A stretch of DNA of 64,000 nucleotides from assembly GCA_947459295.1 (NCBI GenBank), contig CANHCY010000004.1, forward strand, positions 25,720 to 89,719. The letters run 5' to 3'. Source of the DNA: Chitinophagaceae bacterium (GTDB lineage Bacteria > Bacteroidota > Bacteroidia > Chitinophagales > Chitinophagaceae). Position 1 is the first letter of the stretch. The number at the start of each line of letters is the position of its first letter. The notes below the pieces were generated by a model. That model had not been told where the DNA came from. It saw only the letters and a program-made list of their open reading frames with translations, and searched no databases. Below are positions 1-9,441 of the stretch, piece after piece. Made by a program: the position numbers and the translations under genes.

Positions 1-1045
1 CAAAACCACCTCGCATAAAGCTAAAGCCACCTTCATTAATTGATTTCGCAGTATTGCTAATTCCGCTCGGCGTAGCAAAGAAGTTGTCTCTTATGGTAGA
101 ACTATTGCTAATTGATTTAAACTGGTTTAAATTGGCAGATAAAAATGTGTTGAATTTTCCTTGTCGAATATTAATATCAGCGCCTAAATTTACTTTAGCA
201 CGAGAATCGATACCTGATCTTAATCCACCATTATAGCCTACTTTTTTATTCTTTTTTAAAACGATATTGATGATACCACCATTGCCACCCGATGCATCAA
301 ATTTAGCAGATGGGTTGGTGATTAATTCCACACGATCTACGATATCAGAAGGGATTTGATCAAGTGTTAGGGTAGTGGGTCTGCCATCTACAAAAATTGT
401 AGGTGCCGCGTTTCTTAATGTTACGTTACCATCAATGTCTACGTTTACAGAAGGAATGTTTTTCATAATTTCTGTTGCAGACTGTCCCGTACTCACTAAG
501 TTTTTATCGACATTAAATATTTTACGGTCAATACCCATTTCAAATTGTGGCTTACTAGACGAGGTTACTGTTACGTTACCAAGGTCTGTTGCATCTGCAG
601 TGATTTTGATATTTCCTAAATCTTTATCGGCCATACCCATCATTTGCTGCATGTTGGGTGCTGCACCTGGTTGAGGCATTTTGATACCAAAGCTGATGGT
701 TTGATCAAGTGTTTTAAAGCCAAGGCCTGAAACTTTTAGTTTGTAGTTGCCAAATAATGATAGGTTTTCAAAGCTAAAATCACCATTTGCCTTAGTAATT
801 TGAGTGCTCAGCACCACTTCTTTCATTTTTTTTGTTACTGTATCAAACTTGTTGCCAGTTAATTGAACCGTCATGGCATCAAGGGCCTTATTTGTCTTAC
901 TGTCTACAATTTTACCGTAAAAATGTCCAATATTTGTTTGGGCGCCAGTTGGCATACCGCCTGTTCTGGCACCAGGGTATTGTGCTTGAAGGTTGTTAAA
1001 GCACAATACAACGAATAATGTAATTATTACTATTATTTTACGCAT
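1..1045 (-). CDS. TonB-dependent outer-membrane beta-barrel protein, N-terminal part
   Basis: The first 348 codons of a gene that runs off the left edge. It opens with a signal peptide (MRKIIVIITLFVVLCFNNLQ, then AQYPG). A carboxypeptidase-regulatory-like beta-sandwich follows (GKIVDSKTNKALDAMTVQL). Next comes a Met/Gln/Pro-rich linker, then a TonB plug domain: IMKNIPSVNVDIDGNVTLR, IFVDGRPTTL and an NPSAKFDASGGNGGIINI segment typical of plugs. In this family the missing C-terminus forms an outer-membrane barrel, and the closest type is the 'outer membrane beta-barrel' receptors rather than a SusC. The substrate cannot be read from the sequence. No SusD partner lies beside it. Family assignment is secure; function is only general. 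Confidence 0.85.
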   Translation of the reverse strand, partial: MRKIIVIITLFVVLCFNNLQAQYPGARTGGMPTGAQTNIGHFYGKIVDSKTNKALDAMTVQLTGNKFDTVTKKMKEVVLSTQITKANGDFSFENLSLFGNYKLKVSGLGFKTLDQTISFGIKMPQPGAAPNMQQMMGMADKDLGNIKITADATDLGNVTVTSSSKPQFEMGIDRKIFNVDKNLVSTGQSATEIMKNIPSVNVDIDGNVTLRNAAPTIFVDGRPTTLTLDQIPSDIVDRVELITNPSAKFDASGGNGGIINIVLKKNKKVGYNGGLRSGIDSRAKVNLGADINIRQGKFNTFLSANLNQFKSISNSSTIRDNFFATPSGISNTAKSINEGGFSFMRGGF

Positions 1046-1069
1046 CTTATTTATTTATAATTATTTATG

Positions 1070-1098
1070 CAAAGGTCCATCAATTAATTGAATTCAAT
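1070..1098 (-). promoter_or_regulatory. Candidate promoter of the TonB-dependent receptor gene
   Basis: On the minus strand GACCTTTG (1077-1070) matches the Bacteroidota -7 element TAnnTTTG at all but the first base. ATTG (1098-1095) lies 17 bases upstream as a possible -33 element. Transcription would start about 18-20 bases before the ATG at 1045. This rests on motif match only. Confidence 0.35.
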
Positions 1099-1201
1099 AA
1101 ATCCAATGGACAAGCGGTAATATGACAATTTTTTGGGGGTAAAGTTTTGAAAACAGCTAAAAACAGCCGTTTTTTATCGGTAAATGGCAAAATAATGGTA
1201 A

Positions 1202-1807
1202 TTACCCGCCAATCCAGGTTATAAACACCTGAAGGATACCAATTAAAAAACCTAAAACCGCACCAATGATTTCAATAAACTTGAATTCCTTGGACATGAT
1301 GGATTGTAGGATTTCTTCTAGTTTATCGGAACTAAAATTGCTTACTTTTTCCGTTACAATGGCTTCTAAATCAAGCTCATGCTTAAGTTTTTCCATATAA
1401 CTTGTCATAAGAACTGGAAATAAGCTTTCTAATTCCTTCATAAACACCGATTTAAGCTGTTCGATGGTTTTATCACCGATAAACATGCTTATAATTGGCA
1501 TTTCTGCTGCTAATTTGTTGCGTAAAAAGTTGTCAATATGGGTTTCTACGAGTGGCATTACCTGCTTAAGGTTGCTTCCATCTGTAATTTTTGACTCAAT
1601 ATCTTTGAAGGAGAGAAGCTCTTCACTTACCAATTTTCCTAGTTTTTGGGCAAATTGGTGTTGTCTTTTCGGAAATATACCCTGAAAAGTTAGCCCTAAT
1701 ACTTTAACAGGTAACCTTGGATGAAATAACATTTTGATGGCAATCCAATTGGTAAACCAGCCTATAAACGCTGATATCAAAGGGATTGAAAGGATAAGTA
1801 AAGACAT
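1202..1807 (-). CDS. DUF445 family membrane protein
   Basis: A 201-residue protein with one hydrophobic segment at each end (about residues 3-24 and 178-199). A charged, helical middle lies between them. The N-terminal GWFTNWIAIKMLFHP and FQGIFPKRQ motifs are the hallmark of DUF445 (YheB-like) proteins, whose biochemical role is unknown. The length fits the short form of the family. The gene stands alone on this strand between the receptor gene and tRNA-His. Identification of the family is firm; no function is assigned. Confidence 0.85.
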   Translation of the reverse strand: MSLLILSIPLISAFIGWFTNWIAIKMLFHPRLPVKVLGLTFQGIFPKRQHQFAQKLGKLVSEELLSFKDIESKITDGSNLKQVMPLVETHIDNFLRNKLAAEMPIISMFIGDKTIEQLKSVFMKELESLFPVLMTSYMEKLKHELDLEAIVTEKVSNFSSDKLEEILQSIMSKEFKFIEIIGAVLGFLIGILQVFITWIGG

Positions 1808-1823
1808 AATGTTGTTAATTTAA

Positions 1824-1853
1824 AAAACCTATAAGTAGATACTTATAGGTTTT
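1824..1853 (-). terminator. Intrinsic terminator after tRNA-His
   Basis: Perfect inverted repeat: AAAACCTATAAGTA (1824-1837), loop GA, TACTTATAGGTTTT (1840-1853). On the minus strand it follows the tRNA by 11 bases and runs into a T stretch. It ends the tRNA transcript and separates it from the DUF445 gene. Confidence 0.75.
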
Positions 1854-1864
1854 AAAATAAGATG

Positions 1865-1939
1865 GGAGAACGATGGGTCTCGAACCCACGGCCTTCAGTG
1901 CCACAAACTGACGCTCTAACCTACTGAGCTACGCCCTCC
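1865..1939 (-). tRNA. tRNA-His (GTG anticodon)
   Basis: Read on the minus strand the cloverleaf folds completely. The acceptor stem is GAGGGCG with CGTTCTC (two G-T pairs). The D stem is GCTC/GAGC. The anticodon stem is TCAGT/ACTGA around the loop TTGTGGC, giving anticodon GTG. The T arm is GTGGG-TTCGAGA-CCCAT. The extra G at position -1 (1939) faces C73 (1865), the identity pair of tRNA-His. No complete CCA end is encoded. Confidence 0.96.
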
Positions 1940-1953
1940 GTCTTTTAGGAGTG

Positions 1954-1983
1954 CAAAAATAAGGTAATTGAGCATTTAACAAA
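1954..1983 (-). promoter_or_regulatory. Promoter of tRNA-His
   Basis: Minus-strand TATTTTTG (1961-1954) is a perfect TAnnTTTG -7 element. TTTG (1983-1980) sits 18 bases upstream as the -33 element. Transcription would start a few bases after 1954, about 10 bases before the mature 5' end. This is one of the best full promoter matches in the window. Confidence 0.6.
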
Positions 1984-2097
1984 ATCTCATTTTGAACTTT
2001 CTTGGTTGCCGCTTATCAAAACCTTTGTTAATTTGGCTCAAATGCTGTTTTTTGGTACACCTTTTCAGTTATTTTTGATTCTTACCATATTTCCAAC

Positions 2098-4251
2098 ATG
2101 GAAAAATTTAAAGCATTTATGAAGACTAAGAAAGGGATACTATTAGCTGGGATTGTTTTATTTGGCGCTATTTTTTTTGCATTTAATGTAAGTAGCAGTT
2201 CACCTGAACTTCAACCATCCCAACGTCAAAAATTATTGGCAACCGTTGGTGCTTTATTGGAAGCACAACATTACAGCCCAAAAGTTATTGATGACGCGTT
2301 TTCAAAAAAGCTTTTTTCGGCCTACTTGAAAGCATTAGATCCAGAAAACACTTTGTTTTTACAGTCTGATATTGCTGGGTTTAAAAAATTTGAAACAAGT
2401 TTGGATGATGAGATAAAAGGTGCGCCCATTGCTTTTGTTCCAGCCGTGAGTGCAGTTTATACAAAGCGTTTACAAGAAACCATTGTTTTATATAAAGAAA
2501 TATTGAGTTCGCCGTTTGATTTTAGCGCCAACGATTCGGTGCTATTAGAAAATGATAAGCAAAATTTTGCGAGTACAGCCGCCGCTCGAAAAGAGCGTTG
2601 GAAAAAACAATTGACCTATGCGGCACTAGAGCGTTATGCAGATTATTTAGATCAAAGAGAAAAAAATAAAGACAAAAAAGATAATATAGCTAAGCCTGAT
2701 TCTACACTTGAAAGAATGGCTAGAGAGCAGGTTTTAAAAGCAACCAATAAACGCTTTGATAGAATTCAAAAAACATTTAATGAAGACCAGCGATTTACTA
2801 CATACATTAATGCAATCACGGGTCTTATGGATCCCCACACCGATTATTTTCCACCCATCGAAAAACGTGCTTTTGATGAAGGTATGAGTGGTCGTTTTTA
2901 TGGCATTGGAGCGCAATTAGGAGAAGATGAAAATGGGATTAAAATTGCATCAGTGCAACCCGGCGGAGCTGCTTGGAAATCTAGAGAAATTGATGCCAAT
3001 GATGTGATCTTAAAAGTAGCACAAGGAAGCGCCGAACCTGTTGATGTAGTAGGTTATGCAACCGAAGATGCGGTTAAAATCATTAGAGGAAATAAAGGAA
3101 CTGAGGTTCGCTTAACCATTAAAAAAACCAATGGTATCGTTAAAGTGGTATCACTCATCAGAGAAGAAATTGTACTGGATGAAACATTTGCTAGAAGTGC
3201 GATTGTTACAGAGGGCACTGATAAAATTGGATACATTTATTTACCTGAATTTTATGCAGATTACGAAAGGGAAGATGGTAACCGTTGCTCAGAAGATATT
3301 GCAAAAGAAATTGTAAAATTTAAAGCCGAAAATGTAAAAGGAATTGTTATTGATTTACGCAATAATGGTGGCGGGTCTTTGTACGAAGTGGTTCAAATGG
3401 TTGGACTATTTATCAATCAAGGCCCTGTGGTTCAGGTTAGAGATAGAGAAGGTAAATCTAATATTTTAAGTGATCGTCAGTCGGGCACATTATACGATGG
3501 TCCTTTAGCGGTTATGGTGAATGAGTTTAGTGCTTCTGCAAGTGAAATTTTTGCTGGAGCCATACAAGATTATAAAAGAGGCGTTGTTATTGGTAGTACT
3601 TCTACTTATGGCAAAGGAACTGTTCAGCGAACTGTTCCCTTTGGTAATCCCATCGATCAGTTCAGTGGACGTACAGATATGGGTGCCGTAAAGCTCACTT
3701 TTCAAATGTTTTATCGTGTTAATGGGGCTTCTACGCAACTTCGTGGGGTAGAATCTGATATTGTTTTGCCTGATAGTTACGAGTATTTAAAAATCAGGGA
3801 AAAAGACAATGAGTCGGCGCTTCCTTTTCATAAAATTGCTACCGCACCTTATTTTTTATGGAGCCAGAGTGCGGTGTATGAGTCTGCTATTGCAGCCGAA
3901 AAAGAAAGGGTGCTAAAAGATGCTAATTTTAGCACACTAAAAAATAACCTTGCTTGGATTGCTAGTACTTCTGAAGGGTATGCGACATTAAACCTGTCTA
4001 ATTATCAGGCTTTACAAACAAAAATTAAAAAAGTAGTAGAGCAAAATAGCGTCCTTTTAAAAGTTGCAAAACCTTTAGTTGTTAAGCCTGTAGCGGTTGA
4101 TAATAATAAGTTTTACAACAATCCGGATAAGAGTAAAGGAGAACGCTATAAAGCTTGGCTTTCTGCAGTTGCATCCGATATGCCAATTAGTGAGACCGTT
4201 AAAGTGATGAATAAAATGATACTAGCTAAATCTAGTTTTGTATTTAAATAA
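2098..4251 (+). CDS. prc: Carboxy-terminal processing (tail-specific) protease, S41
   Basis: A 717-residue periplasmic serine protease of the Prc/Tsp type, which trims or degrades envelope proteins from the C-terminus. An N-terminal signal anchor (about 13-30) precedes the TSP N-terminal helical domain. A PDZ domain begins around residue 265 (FYGIGAQLGEDENGIKIASV). The S41 catalytic core carries the Ser motif SASASE (478-483) and Lys506 in YGKGTVQ, the Ser-Lys dyad. The C-terminal 130 residues match the extension of long Prc proteins. The length is normal for this long form. A TATTTTTG box at 2070-2077 gives a probable promoter 20 bases before the start. A second, shorter S41 protease is encoded at 59801. 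Confidence 0.93.
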   Translation: MEKFKAFMKTKKGILLAGIVLFGAIFFAFNVSSSSPELQPSQRQKLLATVGALLEAQHYSPKVIDDAFSKKLFSAYLKALDPENTLFLQSDIAGFKKFETSLDDEIKGAPIAFVPAVSAVYTKRLQETIVLYKEILSSPFDFSANDSVLLENDKQNFASTAAARKERWKKQLTYAALERYADYLDQREKNKDKKDNIAKPDSTLERMAREQVLKATNKRFDRIQKTFNEDQRFTTYINAITGLMDPHTDYFPPIEKRAFDEGMSGRFYGIGAQLGEDENGIKIASVQPGGAAWKSREIDANDVILKVAQGSAEPVDVVGYATEDAVKIIRGNKGTEVRLTIKKTNGIVKVVSLIREEIVLDETFARSAIVTEGTDKIGYIYLPEFYADYEREDGNRCSEDIAKEIVKFKAENVKGIVIDLRNNGGGSLYEVVQMVGLFINQGPVVQVRDREGKSNILSDRQSGTLYDGPLAVMVNEFSASASEIFAGAIQDYKRGVVIGSTSTYGKGTVQRTVPFGNPIDQFSGRTDMGAVKLTFQMFYRVNGASTQLRGVESDIVLPDSYEYLKIREKDNESALPFHKIATAPYFLWSQSAVYESAIAAEKERVLKDANFSTLKNNLAWIASTSEGYATLNLSNYQALQTKIKKVVEQNSVLLKVAKPLVVKPVAVDNNKFYNNPDKSKGERYKAWLSAVASDMPISETVKVMNKMILAKSSFVFK

Positions 4252-4289
4252 ACGCCCCCGTTTTTTGTATTTATAAGTTTGAATTTTTT

Positions 4290-4793
4290 ATGGAGCAACA
4301 AAAAAAATGGTATGCAGTTTATACCAAGCCAAGGTGGGAGAAAAAAATAGATACGCAACTCAAAAAAAAAGGGGTGGAGTGTTGGTGTCCTCTTCAAAGA
4401 ATTGAAAAGCAGTGGACCGATCGAAAAAAATTTATTGAAGAGCCACTTTTCAGGTCTTATGTATTTGTACATATCGATGATACTGAAACGGCTAAAGTTA
4501 AAATGACTGATGGCGTATTAAATTTCGTTTTTTACCTAGGAAAGCCTGCTATTATTCGAGACGAGGAAATTGATTTGATCCAAAAATACCTTGGTGAAAA
4601 AGAGGCGACATTGCAATTAATTTCAGATGAAGGCTTTAGAGAAGACACAAAAATCCGAATCAATTACGGGGTATTTATGGATAGGGAAGGTGTTGTAACC
4701 TATAGTGATAAAAAGAAAGTGTTTGTTAGGTTGCAGAGTTTAGGACAAATAATGGTTGTGGAGTTCCCGCATTCGCACGTGAGCCTTATATAG
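4290..4793 (+). CDS. UpxY-like NusG paralogue (transcription antiterminator)
   Basis: A 167-residue protein with the NusG N-terminal fold: KKWYAVYTKPRWEKKIDTQL, then PLQRIEKQWTDRKKFIEEPLFRSYVFV. A C-terminal KOW-like segment includes RINYGVFMDREGVV. This is the layout of the Bacteroidota UpxY family, which promotes elongation of one particular polysaccharide operon. Its usual place is first in such an operon. Here the next gene (mtaB) converges on it 8 bases away, so it cannot act in cis on downstream glycan genes. A perfect -7 box TAAGTTTG (4274-4281) ends 8 bases before the ATG. The target is unknown. Confidence 0.85.
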   Translation: MEQQKKWYAVYTKPRWEKKIDTQLKKKGVECWCPLQRIEKQWTDRKKFIEEPLFRSYVFVHIDDTETAKVKMTDGVLNFVFYLGKPAIIRDEEIDLIQKYLGEKEATLQLISDEGFREDTKIRINYGVFMDREGVVTYSDKKKVFVRLQSLGQIMVVEFPHSHVSLI

Positions 4794-4801
4794 TATGGAT
4801 G

Positions 4802-6076
4802 TTAGCGCATTTCCCAATCAATAATTTGATTGGCCCATTCGGCTCTGTAAGGTGTTGTAATTCTGATATAATTATCTGTGTAACCTTCCATCATTCCATT
4901 TTTATTAAAGTCTTCAAATAGCACTTTTCTAGAACTGCCCACATGTGCTGCAGTAAAATATTGAAGCTTCATAAACGATAAATTGCGAAGTGTTTTATTC
5001 CGTTCATTTCTCGTGGCAACAGGTACTACGGGTTGTATTTCTAATGCTTTGGTATTGTCTCTTTCGGAATACGTAAATACGTGTAAATAGCTTATATCTA
5101 AATCGTGTAAAAAGTCAAAAGTTTCTTTAAAGTGTGCATCTGTTTCTCCAGGGAATCCAACAATCACATCAACACCAATGGCACAGTGTGGAATCATTTT
5201 TTTAATGAGTGAGACTCTTTCTTGGTAGAGTTCTTTTTTATAACGCCTACGCATAAGGCCTAATATGTCAGCACTGCCGCTTTGAAGAGGTATATGAAAA
5301 TGCGGCATGAACTTTTTACTCTTAGCAACAAATTCTATGATTTCTGGCGTCAATAAATTTGGCTCAATAGAGGATATTCTAAAGCGTTCTATACCCTCTA
5401 CGGCATCAAGTGCTTGTATGAGGTCAAAAAAGGTCTCTGAATGTTTTTCACCATTCGGACCTTTACCAAAATCACCTAAATTAACACCCGTTAAAACAAT
5501 TTCTTTGGCACCACTCGCTGCCACCGTTTTGGCTTGCTCCACTACATTAGCCACTAGATCGCTCCTGCTTTTCCCCCTTGCCATAGGAATGGTGCAAAAA
5601 GAGCAGTTATAATCACAACCATCCTGTACTTTTAAAAAGCAGCGGGTTCTATCATTTTGAGAAAATGAAGCTGTAAAACCTGTTACATCTGCTATATCAC
5701 AACTGCAAATGGTAGTTGGGTTTCCTTTGGATAGGGTGCTTATATGGCTTGCTAGGTTAAACTTTTCGGCAGCGCCTAGAACGAGATCAACTCCTGGAAT
5801 TGCTGCAATTTGCGCTGGTTTTAACTGCGCATAACAACCCGTAATCACAACAAAACTTTCGGGAGCTCTTTTTTGAATGCGACGCACAATTTGACGACAT
5901 TCCTTGTCTGCATTGTCTGTCACAGAACAGGTATTGATAACATAAACATCGGCCATATCATCAAACTCTTTTTTGTCAAAACCCTCCTGTTCTAGCATTC
6001 TAGAAAGGGTAGAGGTTTCTGAAAAGTTAAGTTTGCAGCCGAGTGTATGAAAGGCTACGGTTCTATTTTGACTCAT
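4802..6076 (-). CDS. mtaB: tRNA t6A37 methylthiotransferase MtaB
   Basis: A 424-residue radical-SAM enzyme that adds a 2-methylthio group to N6-threonylcarbamoyl-A37 in ANN-decoding tRNAs. The N-terminal UPF0004 domain has the three Fe-S cysteines (LGCKLNFSE, NTCSVTDNA, TGCYAQL). The radical-SAM motif CDYNCSFC lies around residues 152-160, followed by VLTGVNLGDFG. A TRAM-like C-terminus follows. GCKLNFSE and the overall length (about 420-450) point to MtaB rather than MiaB. A perfect -7 box ends 7 bases before its ATG. Confidence 0.93.
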   Translation of the reverse strand: MSQNRTVAFHTLGCKLNFSETSTLSRMLEQEGFDKKEFDDMADVYVINTCSVTDNADKECRQIVRRIQKRAPESFVVITGCYAQLKPAQIAAIPGVDLVLGAAEKFNLASHISTLSKGNPTTICSCDIADVTGFTASFSQNDRTRCFLKVQDGCDYNCSFCTIPMARGKSRSDLVANVVEQAKTVAASGAKEIVLTGVNLGDFGKGPNGEKHSETFFDLIQALDAVEGIERFRISSIEPNLLTPEIIEFVAKSKKFMPHFHIPLQSGSADILGLMRRRYKKELYQERVSLIKKMIPHCAIGVDVIVGFPGETDAHFKETFDFLHDLDISYLHVFTYSERDNTKALEIQPVVPVATRNERNKTLRNLSFMKLQYFTAAHVGSSRKVLFEDFNKNGMMEGYTDNYIRITTPYRAEWANQIIDWEMR

Positions 6077-6083
6077 GAGCCCA

Positions 6084-6091
6084 CAAAGATA
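6084..6091 (-). promoter_or_regulatory. -7 element of mtaB, seven bases before the start codon
   Basis: Minus-strand TATCTTTG (6091-6084) is a perfect TAnnTTTG box. Only seven bases separate it from the mtaB ATG (6076), so the predicted transcript has almost no 5' untranslated region. No clear -33 TTTG is seen. Confidence 0.5.
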
Positions 6092-6178
6092 GGTAGGATA
6101 AAGGATTTTTTAACCCTTCACGCTATCTTAAAATCAGAAATAATAGCCATTTGGCTTTATATTTTACGATTAAAAAGT

Positions 6179-6186
6179 TATGTTTG
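6179..6186 (+). promoter_or_regulatory. -7 element that decides the DUF2723 start
   Basis: TATGTTTG is a perfect TAnnTTTG match. It contains the first in-frame ATG (6180), which therefore would not be in the mRNA. The next in-frame ATG at 6210 leaves a leader of about 18 bases and starts the protein where relatives start. Confidence 0.5.
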
Positions 6187-6209
6187 TCTGTCTTTTAAAA
6201 CGAAGAATT

Positions 6210-9200
6210 ATGCTTTTTACTAGAATTAATAATTTGATTGGCTGGGTTGTGTTTTCGATTGCCGCAGCGGTGTATATTTTAACCGCAGAAGCTGGGGGTA
6301 GTTTATGGGATTGTGGTGAGTTTGTGAGTAGTTGTTTTAAGGTTCAAATTCCGCATCCACCGGGCGCTCCATTATTTGTAATTATTGGTCGTGTTTTCAT
6401 TGTTCTTTTTGGTGATAATCCATTAACGGCTGCAAAAGCGGTTAATATGATGAGTGCAATCGCTAGTGCCTTTACGATTCTATTTTTGTTTTGGACCATT
6501 ACTCATTTTGCGCGCAAAATTATGGGTCTCAAAACTTCAGAAACACTAACAACAAGTCAAATGATTAGTGTGATGGGTGCTGGTGTTGTGGGTGCACTTG
6601 CTTATACATTTAGTGATTCTTTTTGGTATAGTGCTGTAGAAGGTGAAGTATACGCGTTGTCTTCTTTTTTTACCGCTATTGTTTTTTGGGCTATTTTAAA
6701 ATGGGAAAATCAAGCGGATGAAGCTGACGCAGATAAGTGGATCGTGTTCATATTTTTTATGATGGGTCTTTCTATTGGCGTTCACTTATTAAATCTATTA
6801 ACCATTCCTGCCATTGTAATGGTGTATTATTTCCGCAAACAAGATAGTTTTAACTATGCTGTTATTCGCAAGTGGTTTTTGCTCATTATTGGAGTAGGCG
6901 GCGTGCTTGCCTTTATAGGTGGACTCGTTGTTGCAAATGCTGAAGTTAATCCAGAGCGCGGCGTTGAAATGGATAGTACACTTGGTGGCGTTATGTTACT
7001 TGGAACAATTGCTGCCATTGGCTTATTGTATTTTTTAGAATCTATCGAACAAGGAAATAAAAAAACATACGGAGGCATTTACATATTTTTTGTAATTGCT
7101 TGTGCCATTACTGGTGTTGTTCAAGTAGGTGTTATTCAATACACTGTAAAATTTGCAGGAGCATTTGATCGCATTTTTGTCAACGATTTTGGCCTGCCAT
7201 TTTTTACAGGCTTTGCCACCTTCTTTATTTTAATTGCTGGCCTTATTTGGTATGGATTAAAAGTAACTGCTGCAAAAGGATGGTCGATCCTCAGACTAGG
7301 AATTTGGTGTATAACATTTATGTTAATTGGATATAGTAGTTATCTAACCACCATGATTAGAAGTAGTGCCAATCCATCTGTGGATATGTACAATGTTGAC
7401 AACCCTATAAGTTTGGTGGGCTATTTAGGTCGTGAACAGTATGGTGATTTTCCATTACTGTATGGTCAGAAATTTAATGCTAGACCCGTTGATGTTAAAA
7501 CAACAGGCATGCGTTATCAAAAGTCTACAGACAAGTATATCGAGCTAGGCGAAGACCGTAAATATGTTTTTGCTGCCGAAGATAAAATGATTTTCCCGCG
7601 TGTGTGGGACATGAGCAATGACCAAAACCACGCAGACTATTATGCCTCTTACTTGGGTATCAATCGTCTCCAAGATGGTACTTATGAGCGTGCGCCTAAT
7701 CAGGCTGATAATATCAATTACTTTTTTGGTTATCAATTAAACTGGATGTATTTCAGGTATTTCATGTGGAATTTTTCGGGCAAACAAAATGATAACCAAG
7801 GTTTGTTTGCAGGTAATGTAAGAGATGGTAACTGGATTACTGGTATTTCATTTATTGATAATTTAATTTACGGCGATCAGTCTGCAATGCCGGATAGCTT
7901 AAAAAATAACAAAGCGAACAATAAACTTTTCGCACTTCCATTTATACTTGGTTTGTTAGGTATGCTTTTCCATTACAGAAAAAACAAGGCAGATTTCGGT
8001 GTTAATTTTTTAATGTTCTTTTTTACTGGATTTGCGATTGTACTATATTTAAATCAGGCAGGTTATCAACCCCGTGAACGTGATTACGCTTATGTAGGAA
8101 GCTTTTATGCATTTGCTGTTTGGATAGGACTGGGCGTTTTGATGGTTAAAGAATTATTTGTAAAAGCCATCGCAATTGAGCAAACTGCTGCTGCAGGCCT
8201 TGCAACTATTATTTGTTTGTTATCGGCGCCAGCATTAATGGCAAGTCAGGAATGGGATGATCATGATAGAAGCAACAAAGTAATTGCTAGAGATTTAGCT
8301 AAAAATTATTTAGAAAGTTGCGCGCCTAATGCAATCTTATTTACGTTTGGTGATAATGACACTTACCCACTTTGGTATGCGCAAGAAGTAGAAGGTATTC
8401 GAAAAGATATTCGTGTTATCAACTATAGTTTACTTGGTATCGATTGGTATATTAATCAACTCCGTTATAAAGTAAATGAGAGTCCAGCTATTGATGTAAT
8501 CTGGTCTGCAGATCAAATTGAAGGTAGCAAGCGTGATTATATCGAGTACAGACCAAATGCATCAATGCCAGATGACAAGTTTTACAACTTGTACGACGTT
8601 ATGAAAAATTATGTAGGTAAGGATAATCCAGACAATGATTATAGTTTTCCTGTAAAAAATGTTACAGTGCCCGTGGATGTTGCAGCAGCTATTAAAAACG
8701 GTACCGTAAATGCGACTGATAGCGTTTTGTCTTCACTGGATTTTTCGTTACCACGTAACGCCCTAATGAAAAATGAATTAGCGGTATTAAACATTATTGC
8801 TGCTAACAATTGGAAGCGTCCTATTTATTTTACCAATGCTGGTGCAGAACTTGGGTTTGATCAGTACTTGCGTAGAGATGGATTAAGCTACCGTTTAGCG
8901 CCTGTAAAAAACAGTAAGGTAAATACCGATTGGATGCTCGATAAATTAACCAACAAGTTTGCTTTTGGTAATGCAGATAAGCCAGGTGTTTATTTTGATG
9001 AGGAAAACAGAAGACACTTAGGTGGCATTAGATCTGCTTATGCAGAACTTGCGATCGATTTAGCCGCAAAAAATAGAAAAGAAGAAGCCAAGGCTGTCCT
9101 GAATAAAGTGGACAAAATGATGCATGAAAGTAATTTTGGGTATGGCTTAACGAGCAGAGGTAATTTGCACAATAGAAATTCTTTATTATTTTTAGAAGCA

Positions 9201-9434
9201 TGTTATTTAGCTGGCGATCAGACCCTCATTAAAAAAGTAAGTGCAGCTGTTAAAAAAGATTTACAGCAACAGGTTAATTTTTACAATTCACTTTCTGGCA
9301 TGAAAGCTGAAAATATGGGACAAGAGAAACAAACAGCGGAATACTATTTACAAGCACTGGGTCAAATGCAAACCATGTACAACCCATCTGTTGAAATTCC
9401 TGGTAAAGTGATGTCTAAAGACACGAGTAGATAA
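6210..9434 (+). CDS. DUF2723 multi-pass membrane protein, putative glycosyltransferase
   Basis: A 1074-residue Bacteroidota-type membrane protein. The N-terminal half has about a dozen hydrophobic segments and starts with INNLIGWVVFSIAAAVYIL, then SLWDCGEFVSSCFKVQIPHP and PGAPLF. These are the DUF2723 signature, distantly like protein O-mannosyltransferases. The C-terminal half is soluble, with the conserved TFGDNDTYPLWYAQEVEGIR segment. Acidic residues in the first loop (WDCGEF) occupy the place of the catalytic acids of GT-C enzymes. I infer a lipid-linked-sugar transferase acting at the periplasmic face; neither sugar nor acceptor is known. The alternative start at 6180 is unlikely because it overlaps the promoter box. 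Confidence 0.8.
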   Translation: MLFTRINNLIGWVVFSIAAAVYILTAEAGGSLWDCGEFVSSCFKVQIPHPPGAPLFVIIGRVFIVLFGDNPLTAAKAVNMMSAIASAFTILFLFWTITHFARKIMGLKTSETLTTSQMISVMGAGVVGALAYTFSDSFWYSAVEGEVYALSSFFTAIVFWAILKWENQADEADADKWIVFIFFMMGLSIGVHLLNLLTIPAIVMVYYFRKQDSFNYAVIRKWFLLIIGVGGVLAFIGGLVVANAEVNPERGVEMDSTLGGVMLLGTIAAIGLLYFLESIEQGNKKTYGGIYIFFVIACAITGVVQVGVIQYTVKFAGAFDRIFVNDFGLPFFTGFATFFILIAGLIWYGLKVTAAKGWSILRLGIWCITFMLIGYSSYLTTMIRSSANPSVDMYNVDNPISLVGYLGREQYGDFPLLYGQKFNARPVDVKTTGMRYQKSTDKYIELGEDRKYVFAAEDKMIFPRVWDMSNDQNHADYYASYLGINRLQDGTYERAPNQADNINYFFGYQLNWMYFRYFMWNFSGKQNDNQGLFAGNVRDGNWITGISFIDNLIYGDQSAMPDSLKNNKANNKLFALPFILGLLGMLFHYRKNKADFGVNFLMFFFTGFAIVLYLNQAGYQPRERDYAYVGSFYAFAVWIGLGVLMVKELFVKAIAIEQTAAAGLATIICLLSAPALMASQEWDDHDRSNKVIARDLAKNYLESCAPNAILFTFGDNDTYPLWYAQEVEGIRKDIRVINYSLLGIDWYINQLRYKVNESPAIDVIWSADQIEGSKRDYIEYRPNASMPDDKFYNLYDVMKNYVGKDNPDNDYSFPVKNVTVPVDVAAAIKNGTVNATDSVLSSLDFSLPRNALMKNELAVLNIIAANNWKRPIYFTNAGAELGFDQYLRRDGLSYRLAPVKNSKVNTDWMLDKLTNKFAFGNADKPGVYFDEENRRHLGGIRSAYAELAIDLAAKNRKEEAKAVLNKVDKMMHESNFGYGLTSRGNLHNRNSLLFLEACYLAGDQTLIKKVSAAVKKDLQQQVNFYNSLSGMKAENMGQEKQTAEYYLQALGQMQTMYNPSVEIPGKVMSKDTSR

Positions 9435-9441
9435 AAATACA

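Noticed and set aside
4146..4472. Minus-strand ORF of 108 codons across the prc/upxY junction
   Set aside because: It lies antisense to two well-supported genes and has a low-complexity hydrophobic composition.
6180..6209. Upstream ATG of the DUF2723 gene
   Set aside because: It lies inside the perfect -7 box TATGTTTG, so it should not be in the mRNA; relatives start at the position of ATG 6210.
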